Shown here: positions 7,242 through 12,680 of the stretch, piece after piece
Numbering within the stretch: position 1 is the first letter of the stretch
Layout of the letters: each line of letters opens with the position of its first letter
DNA from: JBBRNH01 sp038247465
Lineage (GTDB): Bacteria > Bacteroidota > Bacteroidia > Cytophagales > Spirosomataceae
Assembly: GCA_038247465.1 (NCBI GenBank)
Contig: JBBRUV010000118.1
Coordinates: 1-12,680, forward strand
Length of the DNA: 12,680 nt
Reading direction: 5' to 3'
Translations under genes and position numbers: made by a program
The notes under the pieces: model-generated
The model's input: the letters and a program-made list of their open reading frames with translations, nothing else
Told to the model about the DNA's origin: nothing
The model's database searches: none

Positions 7242-8312
7242 TTAACCCCACGCCTTTCGCAAAAACCGGAGCCAGTTGCCGTGCATAACCTGCTCAATAT
7301 CAGCGTGGCTATATCCGCGCTGATGCAGCAAAGCCGGTATCGTTTGCAAATCGGCGATGGTGTCGAGGTCTGCCGGGCATTGCTCAGTGCCAAACGCGCC
7401 ATCTAAATCAGAGCCAATACCAACGTGCCGGGCATTACCCGCCAACTGACAGATATGATCGAGGTGGTCAATCATGGTGGCTACCGTGCAGTTCATGGCG
7501 TTGGGTGTTGACCGCCCGCGCACCCAGTTTGGCACCAGCATCCAGGCATCCAACGCCCCGCCAATCACGGCATCCCGCTGGATGAGTTCCCGAATCTGGT
7601 CGTCGCTGAATTGCCGGTTGTGATTCACCAACGCCCGGCAGTTGGTATGGCTGGCCCAGACGGGGCCGTTGAAATGATTGAGGGCATCCCAAAAACTATC
7701 GTCGCAGAGGTGAGTGGCATCCAGAATAATGCTGAGCCGTTCCATTTCGGCCAGCAGATCGTGGCCGGTTGGCCCCATCAGTCCGGTGGCATCGGTGCCT
7801 TGCGCGTAGCGGCCCGGCCCGTAGTGCGCGGGGCCAACCGCCCGGAGACCGTACCGATACGCCCGCTCCACGTGGCCGACCGTAATGAGCGAATCGGCTC
7901 CTTCGAGACTCAGGATATAGCCCACCAGTTTACGCTCATTCGGCGTTTCGGCGTGCCAGTGGGCCAGGTGTTTCTCTAAGCTGGCACGGTCGGTGACGGG
8001 GGTCATGTCGCCCGCTTCGGTCATGGCTTCGTACCAGGCCCGTTGCGCCTGCGTTTGCGCCCAGGCTTGTTGGGGAGACTGCCAGCCGGGAAGCGGGTTG
8101 CCGGGAGCCACGTAACGGGCAATCTGCGTTGCCACCACCAACCCGATGTTTCCGCGCCGTAAATCGGGCAGCGACACAGTGGCCTTGGCGCGGTCGGGTT
8201 TGTCGGTCAGGCCGGTTTCGCGGTTGCGGAGCGTGGCAACGGGCTGGCGCAAATCGCGGTTCCATTCCATGGCGTTCATCGCCAGATCAAGGTGGGCATC
8301 AACAATAAACAT
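7242..8312 (-). CDS. M19 (membrane/renal dipeptidase-like) metallopeptidase
   Basis: This 356-residue protein has the metal-binding set of the M19 amidohydrolase family. It carries the N-terminal DAHLD (His7, Asp9), the bridging Glu137 in LSLEGAD, His201 in DATHLCD, His222 in ASHTNCRAL, and GSDLDG near 300-305. M19 enzymes hydrolyse dipeptides and many tolerate a D-residue at the C-terminal position. No signal peptide is visible, so a cytoplasmic location is inferred. The ATG at 8310-8312 puts the metal motif at the normal place; a 15-codon in-frame extension upstream overlaps the preceding gene and looks non-native. The upstream PLP-enzyme gene ends 5 bp away on the same strand, implying an operon and a shared role in D-amino-acid-containing peptides. 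The frame is intact, unlike the two genes upstream. Confidence 0.92.
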   Translation of the reverse strand: MFIVDAHLDLAMNAMEWNRDLRQPVATLRNRETGLTDKPDRAKATVSLPDLRRGNIGLVVATQIARYVAPGNPLPGWQSPQQAWAQTQAQRAWYEAMTEAGDMTPVTDRASLEKHLAHWHAETPNERKLVGYILSLEGADSLITVGHVERAYRYGLRAVGPAHYGPGRYAQGTDATGLMGPTGHDLLAEMERLSIILDATHLCDDSFWDALNHFNGPVWASHTNCRALVNHNRQFSDDQIRELIQRDAVIGGALDAWMLVPNWVRGRSTPNAMNCTVATMIDHLDHICQLAGNARHVGIGSDLDGAFGTEQCPADLDTIADLQTIPALLHQRGYSHADIEQVMHGNWLRFLRKAWG

Positions 8313-8317
8313 GAGTG

Positions 8318-9440
8318 TCAGTGGGTTAGTCGGCGGTCGCGGGCAACGGTCACCCATTCGTCGTCTGTGAGCATACCACCAACAACGGTTTGGGCGCGTT
8401 CATACAGCGCGACGGTAGGGCAGATATGATTCGGAATGCCGTATAGTACATCACCGACCCGGTAGGAATGTCCGGCCCCGGTTTCGACCGTTAGATGCTC
8501 TTCGCTTTGGCCGATAAGTTTTAGTTTAGGGGCATTCAGGAACGAAACCCGATGCGCTAATTCACCCTCCGGCGCTATGGATTTGTGGCCCAGATCGAGG
8601 CAGAGTATGGTGGGATTGGGTAGCGAAATAATGCGGCAAACGACAAGAGCGGCTGGCAAAAACGGCTGCTCGGCAAAAAGGCTCTGGTAGCCTTTGTCCC
8701 AGTAAATAAATGTGCCGGGGCTGCATTCGATGTTCGGTCGCCGGGCGTGAATCGGGAACGTCGGCGTGCCACCGGCCACGATGATCGGCTCGGCGACGTT
8801 TCTGGCAATCAGTGCATTTCTTAAATCAAGCACGGGTTGGAAAGCCGCGTCGCAGAGTGTAGTACGGGTCGCTAAATCGGGTGTTCGGAGGTGGCCGTCG
8901 TAGGCATGGAGACCCATCGGTTTCATACCCGGCAGCGACACGAGCAGTTCATACAAGGCCAGTGCCGACGCATCGGGGGCGATGCCGGTGCGGTTCATGC
9001 CCACGTTCAGGTCAACGTAAACCCCCAGCACCTGATTGGCGGCTGTGGCCCGGTCAGAGAGCAGTTGGGCCGTAGCGGGGTTATCCACTAAGCACGAAAA
9101 AACGGTATCGGGGTAATGCGCTGCGAGTGCCAGCAGCCGCCCGATTTTGGGTTCGTTGGGTTGGTAGGCCAGCAGCACATCGGGCGCGGCACACTGCGCC
9201 AGCATCTCGGCCTCGGCAATGGTGGCGCACTTGATTCTGAATCCCCGCCTGCATCAGCAAGCGGGTGGCCTGACGGCTTTTGTGGGTTTTGATGTGGGGC
9301 CGCAGCCGTTGCACATTATCAATCGAAGCCGTGAGCCGGGCGATATTCTGCGCCACCCGCTCCGGGTAAATCACCAGCGCGGGTGTATCAAGCCGGTGGG
9401 TATCGGCAATAGTGTACCAGGCAGAGAAATTGGGGTGCAT
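8318..9440 (-). pseudogene. D-serine dehydratase/D-threonine aldolase-like PLP enzyme, frameshifted
   Basis: Two minus-strand frames together make one fold-type III PLP enzyme. The first part starts at the ATG 9438-9440. It carries the LDTPALVIYPERV opening and RPHIKTHKS, where Lys51 should bind PLP, and runs to AGIQN (residue 69). At about 9233 the frame shifts. The second part resumes with KCATIAEAEMLAQ and continues 304 residues to the stop at 8318. Removing one base or adding two at 9233 restores a protein of about 373-374 residues, the family's usual length. The C-terminal metal site reads NHICP (H-x-C, codons 8420-8428), as in D-serine dehydratases, rather than the H-x-D of D-threonine aldolase. 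The likely original reaction is PLP- and metal-dependent breakdown of a D-hydroxy amino acid. The rest is intact, so the lesion is recent or a sequencing error. An alternative in-frame start lies at 9477-9479. Confidence 0.88.
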
Positions 9441-9518
9441 CGTGTAGGGCAGGTTGTTTGGGTAGAACACCGCAAACATAACGCCGGACGGGTCGGTTGT
9501 TGTGGGCCAGGTTGGCGG

Positions 9519-9887
9519 CTAATCCGGCTCCTGGCCCAACGGCAGATAGCCTGACATTAATTTCTGGAGTCCGGCGTTTTCGGCCCGCAGGTGCTGCACT
9601 GTTTCAGTAAGTGTTTGAATTAGGTCGTCTTTCTACCGCAGTTCCTCAGCGACATCCGGCGTTGGGTGTACAGCTGCCATAAATACGAACTGATTGCCGG
9701 CATAGAATTGATTGGGGCAAACCCGGAGCAGACCGGCAATTTTGAGCAACAGCGCATCATCAATGGGCCAATCGCCGTGTTCGAGCCGCGAGTAGGTTGA
9801 CTGTGACATCGCTAACTCCTGAGCTATGTATTCCTGAGAGAAATGCCGGGCTTTGCGGCATTGGCGAATAGTTGAGTGAAGATTCAT
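9519..9887 (-). pseudogene. XRE-type HTH regulator with C-terminal coiled coil, interrupted by in-frame TAG
   Basis: The ATG at 9885-9887 opens a small Cro/C1-type DNA-binding protein. Its helix-turn-helix spans about residues 7-58, including FSQEYIAQELAMSQSTYSRLEHG. After residue 84 a TAG (9633-9635) interrupts the frame. The same frame continues for 37 more codons to a second TAG (9519-9521). That continuation is clearly coding-like: KDDLIQTLTETVQHLRAEN with following GLQKLM forms a heptad zipper (a positions Ile90, Val97, Asn104; d positions Leu93, Leu100, Leu107). Bacteroidota XRE proteins often end in such a coil, which drives dimerisation. The native protein was therefore probably about 122 residues. 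As given, only the 84-residue DNA-binding part would be made. The gene lies upstream of the D-amino-acid genes on the same strand and may have controlled them. Confidence 0.82.
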
Positions 9888-9892
9888 ACGTT

Positions 9893-9917
9893 AGAAAGTT
9901 TATCATATCAGAAAGTT
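9893..9917. repeat. Direct repeat AGAAAGTT x2 at the XRE start
   Basis: AGAAAGTT occurs at 9893-9900 and 9910-9917, a 17-bp period. Both copies lie within 30 bp upstream of the XRE start codon, a common position for autoregulatory operator half-sites. The words are short, so chance is possible. Confidence 0.45.
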
Positions 9918-10039
9918 GGGCATTTTCGGGGGAACGCTCAACTAAACAGAACGTAGAGAACAACAGCAATTGGAAGTTTATTTTCAATCCTATTGATTAC
10001 CAGTACTTTATCTTTCAGAAGGGCTTTATTACCTGATAT

Positions 10040-10063
10040 TAACAAATTGTTACCAAAATTTTG
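10040..10063. promoter_or_regulatory. Two adjacent perfect palindromes, candidate operators
   Basis: TAACAA-A-TTGTTA (10040-10052) is a perfect 13-bp dyad. One base later CAAAATTTTG (10054-10063) is a perfect 10-bp palindrome. Both lie mid-way in the divergent region, just before the direct repeat at 10067. Binding by a dimeric regulator such as the neighbouring XRE protein is an inference. Confidence 0.4.
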
Positions 10064-10066
10064 TGA

Positions 10067-10100
10067 ATAAAACTGAATAAACTTGCATAAAACTGAATAA
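10067..10100. repeat. 14-bp direct repeat ATAAAACTGAATAA with 20-bp period
   Basis: Identical copies of ATAAAACTGAATAA occur at 10067-10080 and 10087-10100. The 20-bp start-to-start spacing is close to two helical turns, so bound proteins would face the same side of the DNA. The pair lies about 90 bp upstream of the GDSL-hydrolase start. Confidence 0.7.
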
Positions 10101-10189
10101 CAACGAAGGTAGACAAGGTGCAATCTTTGACCCGAAACAGCGGCAAGCCGGATGCCGTTGCGGGTCTCACGTTCTTTACTCAAATTCAG

Positions 10190-11686
10190 ATGAAAAGTGT
10201 ATCTTGTTTTCTGCTCGCGGCTCTGACGGGAATCCTCCCGTTAACGGCCACCGGAAACGGCCCGGCCACCCGCCCGCCCGTTCCCAAACGCGCTCCTGCC
10301 CCGTTGTTTATCGCGCTGCTGCCGCCACCGACCGGCCCGTTACTCTCGCAAGTACCAGCCCTGCCCTCGTCGGGCTTAGCCGACCGCCCCGTGCGGGATA
10401 TTGCTCCGTTACTGAATCAGTTGCCCGTCGTTGGCGTGGTTGATCTGGGTTCGCTCAAACCGGCGTTGGGGGTGCAGCCGCGCTACGTAGCCGTTGGTGG
10501 TTCGCTCACGGCGGGTTTTCGGAATGGCGGGCCGTATCGCGAAGCCCAACTGACAGCCTACCCCAACCTGATTGCCCGGCAGATGGGCTTGGCCGATTTT
10601 CGGCAACCGCTCTTTTCGCCCGAACAGGGCAACGGCTCCGGCTACAAACAGTTGGTGCCGGGCGGGGCTTTTGTGCAATACACCGACGTGGCTAATAACG
10701 TAGCTTCGGTTGGCAAAGACCCGCTCACGTTCGGGCCGGTATCGGGCCGGGTTGATAATCTGGGAATGCCGTTTCTGGGGGTTCACTCGTCCCGATCAAC
10801 AGAAAGTTGGCGGCTCGACAGCCGAACCGGGCCGGGCGTTCCGTATCAGCCAGAATACCGTTCTTATTTTCGGCGGTTGCTGCCCAACGACAACAGCCAG
10901 TGGACAGCGAACTATGTGGGCTATGTGTTGCAACAAAAAGCTGATTTCATGACCATTGAATTGGGGGTAGACGATGCCATCTGGTTTGCGACTGCCGGTG
11001 GCTACCGGCTCAACGGCGTGATGACCCAATTGGCAATGGGCGAAAGCAGCCCGGTGATTACGTTGCTGAATCACCTGACCAAAAACCAGATGAAGGGTGC
11101 TATTGCTACGGTGCCTGATGTGCTGCGGTTCCCGTATTTCAGTTTTGTTCCGGCAAAAACGGCCCGGCAACGCAATGGCGGTCAGAAGCTGTACGCCGTT
11201 GTTGACGACCGTTATGAGTTGGTGGAGAACGGAGCGCAATACGTGGCCGAAATAGCCGATACCGACATTCTGCTGCCGACTGCCGATGTGATGGCGTTGG
11301 CGCAGGGTATCAGTACGAAGAAAGGGCTTTCGGTGGCAACCCCGCTATCGAGCCACGATGTGTTGTCGGCCCGCGACATTGCTGATTTGCGCCACGTGGA
11401 CGACCTCAATTCGCTGATTCGGTTTCAGGCCGCCAAAGCGAAGGTGCCGGTGGTCGATTTGGCAGCGATTTATAAACGGATTCTGGCCGGGCAGTACACC
11501 ACCGACGACGGGCTAAAGATTGACCCGTCTTTTCCGGGCGGCAATTTCTTTTCCGGCGATGGGCTGCACCCAACTGCACTGGGACAAGCCGTAATTGCCA
11601 ACGAATGGATTCGGGTAATCAATGGCTATTACCAGACGAAAATTCCGTTGATTGCTACGGCACAATTTGCACAACGACTGAAGTAA
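10190..11686 (+). CDS. Exported SGNH/GDSL-family hydrolase
   Basis: This 498-residue protein has a signal peptide (MKSVSCFLLAALTGILPLTA) followed by a proline-rich linker to about residue 62, then an SGNH hydrolase domain. Block I is VAVGGSLTAG with nucleophile Ser105; the usual GDSL is GGSL. Block II is VDNLGMP (188-194). Block III is GVDD (259-262), where the family usually has GxND. Block V is GDGLHP with Asp457 and His460 completing the triad. Such enzymes hydrolyse lipid or carbohydrate esters; the substrate is unknown. Location should be periplasmic or outer surface. I chose the ATG at 10190 over an upstream in-frame GTG at 10118 because it begins the signal peptide. Cys6 is too close to the start for a lipobox. 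A second esterase gene follows after 37 bp on the same strand, suggesting an operon. Confidence 0.88.
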   Translation: MKSVSCFLLAALTGILPLTATGNGPATRPPVPKRAPAPLFIALLPPPTGPLLSQVPALPSSGLADRPVRDIAPLLNQLPVVGVVDLGSLKPALGVQPRYVAVGGSLTAGFRNGGPYREAQLTAYPNLIARQMGLADFRQPLFSPEQGNGSGYKQLVPGGAFVQYTDVANNVASVGKDPLTFGPVSGRVDNLGMPFLGVHSSRSTESWRLDSRTGPGVPYQPEYRSYFRRLLPNDNSQWTANYVGYVLQQKADFMTIELGVDDAIWFATAGGYRLNGVMTQLAMGESSPVITLLNHLTKNQMKGAIATVPDVLRFPYFSFVPAKTARQRNGGQKLYAVVDDRYELVENGAQYVAEIADTDILLPTADVMALAQGISTKKGLSVATPLSSHDVLSARDIADLRHVDDLNSLIRFQAAKAKVPVVDLAAIYKRILAGQYTTDDGLKIDPSFPGGNFFSGDGLHPTALGQAVIANEWIRVINGYYQTKIPLIATAQFAQRLK

Positions 11687-11723
11687 TACCCTGTTCATCA
11701 GTTCATTCAACGCTCTTAAAATC

Positions 11724-12680
11724 ATGAAATTAACATTCTTTTTTCTCTTGGGTTGGTTGCTGTTTAGTCAGCCAGCCGTCGCTCAAATGAGCATTTCCTG
11801 GCCGATGGATAAGGCCGTGTTGCAGCGTGGCACCGATGGCTATGTAAGCGTAAACGTTGGGGGGCAGTGTCTGATTAGCAACTCAGACTATCAACTGCAG
11901 ATGCGGATAACCCGACTCGATACAAAAACGGGAGCGACTCAGTATGTGAGTTCTGACTGGACAACATTCTCTTATAATCGGCCTTATGGCGGCCTTTTCA
12001 GCAGAAATGTTGGCCTTAGCTGTGGCTGGCACTTTATCGAAATCCGGGCTTTGGTAAACGGCAGTGAATGGGCCCGGGCGGGCATCAAGATTGGTGTTGG
12101 TGATGTGTTTGTGGTTGCTGGTCAATCGAACGCGCAGGGCGTTACCAGTACACCTGCTTATAACACAAGCCCGTATGATGGTGTGGTAGCTGACCTGCAC
12201 AGCGAAAACTGCTCAACAGCTATACCCCAGTTTCCTCAGTTAAACTCAATGTATGATGGTTATTCAATCGCCACACAAGGGCCAACCAATTGGGCATACG
12301 CGGTGATGGGAAATAAGGTGGTTGACCAAACGGGTTGCCCGGTGGCCGTATTTAATGCAGCCAGTGCCGGAACCAGCGTCAAAAACTGGGAAGACAGCCG
12401 CTACGGAGGGCCAGCATATTCAGTCTATAACTCGGCTAAAATTTGCGGTGTCGATGGGATGCCCTACACGGGTTTGAAAAACGCGCTGAATTTTTACGGT
12501 TCCTTATTTGGGGTAAAAGCCGTACTCTGGCATCAGGGAGAAGCGGATAACCAGCAGAGTACAGATGCCGCTACATACGCCAGCAGGCTCAATAATGTCA
12601 TATCACAAACGAGAACCGATTTCAATGGGGGGCTATCATGGTTCATTTCAAGGGCATCGTACAACCCGGAGGTCTTGAAT
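11724..12680 (+). CDS. Sialate O-acetylesterase-like (SASA/CE6-type) secreted hydrolase, partial at window edge
   Basis: The frame is open from the ATG at 11724 to the end of the window (319 residues), so the C-terminus is missing. A signal peptide ends near residue 20 (MKLTFFFLLGWLLFSQPAVA, then Q). About 100 residues of beta-rich N-terminal domain follow. The SGNH-type catalytic domain then begins with VFVVAGQSNAQG, where Ser135 in GQSN is the expected nucleophile. It continues with VFNAASAGTSVKNW (block III-like) and VLWHQGEADN (269-276), the WxQGE signature of sialate O-acetylesterases and CE6 acetyl-xylan esterases. The catalytic Asp/His block should lie past the window. It probably removes O-acetyl groups from glycans outside the cell. 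Several cysteines suggest disulfides in the exported protein. It follows the GDSL hydrolase by 37 bp. Base composition looks more AT-rich than its neighbour. Confidence 0.88.
   Translation, partial: MKLTFFFLLGWLLFSQPAVAQMSISWPMDKAVLQRGTDGYVSVNVGGQCLISNSDYQLQMRITRLDTKTGATQYVSSDWTTFSYNRPYGGLFSRNVGLSCGWHFIEIRALVNGSEWARAGIKIGVGDVFVVAGQSNAQGVTSTPAYNTSPYDGVVADLHSENCSTAIPQFPQLNSMYDGYSIATQGPTNWAYAVMGNKVVDQTGCPVAVFNAASAGTSVKNWEDSRYGGPAYSVYNSAKICGVDGMPYTGLKNALNFYGSLFGVKAVLWHQGEADNQQSTDAATYASRLNNVISQTRTDFNGGLSWFISRASYNPEVLN

Larger units (their letters stand above)
9888..10189. promoter_or_regulatory. AT-rich divergent intergenic region with stacked repeats
   Basis: These 302 bp separate the divergent XRE and GDSL-hydrolase genes and hold no gene I can support. 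The XRE-proximal end has two AGAAAGTT copies. The centre (10040-10100) holds two palindromes and a 14-bp direct repeat. TATCTTTC at 10009-10016 differs by one base from the Bacteroidota -7 element, but I see no good -33 partner. The final 90 bp before 10190 are more GC-rich and featureless apart from a weak CGGCA/TGCCG hairpin. Promoters for both neighbours are expected here. Confidence 0.5.

Noticed and set aside
8313..8357. 15-codon extension of the dipeptidase
   Set aside because: It overlaps the end of the upstream gene and moves the metal motif away from the N-terminus expected for M19 enzymes.
10118..10189. GTG start giving a 24-residue longer GDSL hydrolase
   Set aside because: The extension would place a hydrophilic stretch ahead of a clear signal peptide; the ATG at 10190 is better.
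11883..12200. Minus-strand open frame of 105 codons
   Set aside because: It lies opposite the sialate O-acetylesterase-like gene, which has a signal peptide and catalytic motifs; the minus frame has no recognisable features.
1..12680. tRNA, rRNA, CRISPR arrays, insertion sequences or phage genes
   Set aside because: No cloverleaf, spaced repeat array, transposase motif or phage protein was seen on either strand.

Overview
The window looks like a chromosomal stretch from a Bacteroidota member, most likely Cytophagales (Spirosoma-like). The clues are an Oar-like TonB-dependent receptor with an N-terminal carboxypeptidase-regulatory domain, a Crp/Fnr regulator without cAMP-binding residues, start codons lacking clear Shine-Dalgarno sequences, and a moderately high GC content. 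This placement is inferred from gene content only. I see no tRNA, rRNA, CRISPR array, insertion sequence or phage gene.

Layout. (1) 1-1784, minus strand: an M16 zinc peptidase gene followed 19 bp later by ispF. The ispF stop codon lies inside a perfect hairpin at the window edge. (2) 1785-1871: a short divergent intergenic region with an inverted repeat. (3) 1872-2978, plus: a secreted TPR-like protein. (4) 2980-3078, minus: a short coding-like scrap resembling the N-terminus of SWIM zinc-finger proteins, ending one base after the TPR stop. It may mark an old deletion. (5) 3150-7167, plus: a Crp/Fnr-family regulator and a large Oar-like TonB-dependent receptor, closed by a strong bidirectional hairpin terminator (7189-7224). 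(6) 7242-9887, minus: an XRE-type regulator, a fold-type III PLP enzyme of the D-serine dehydratase/D-threonine aldolase group, and an M19 dipeptidase. The first two are broken, the regulator by an in-frame TAG and the PLP enzyme by a frameshift. (7) 9888-10189: an AT-rich divergent intergenic region with stacked palindromes and direct repeats. (8) 10190-12680, plus: two exported SGNH-fold hydrolases, one GDSL-like and one sialate O-acetylesterase-like. The second runs off the window.

How the genes fit together. The dipeptidase and PLP enzyme, 5 bp apart, suggest a D-amino-acid salvage module: M19 peptidases can release D-residues from dipeptides, and the PLP enzyme would break them down. The coiled-coil XRE protein upstream is a candidate local regulator. 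The two lesions 400 bp apart mean either that this module is decaying in this strain or that the sequence has errors here. The two secreted esterases would act on extracellular or periplasmic esters, and the receptor would serve outer-membrane transport. I did not find a convincing new multi-gene system. The most noteworthy signals are the broken D-amino-acid module, the SWIM-like scrap and the operator-like repeat cluster.
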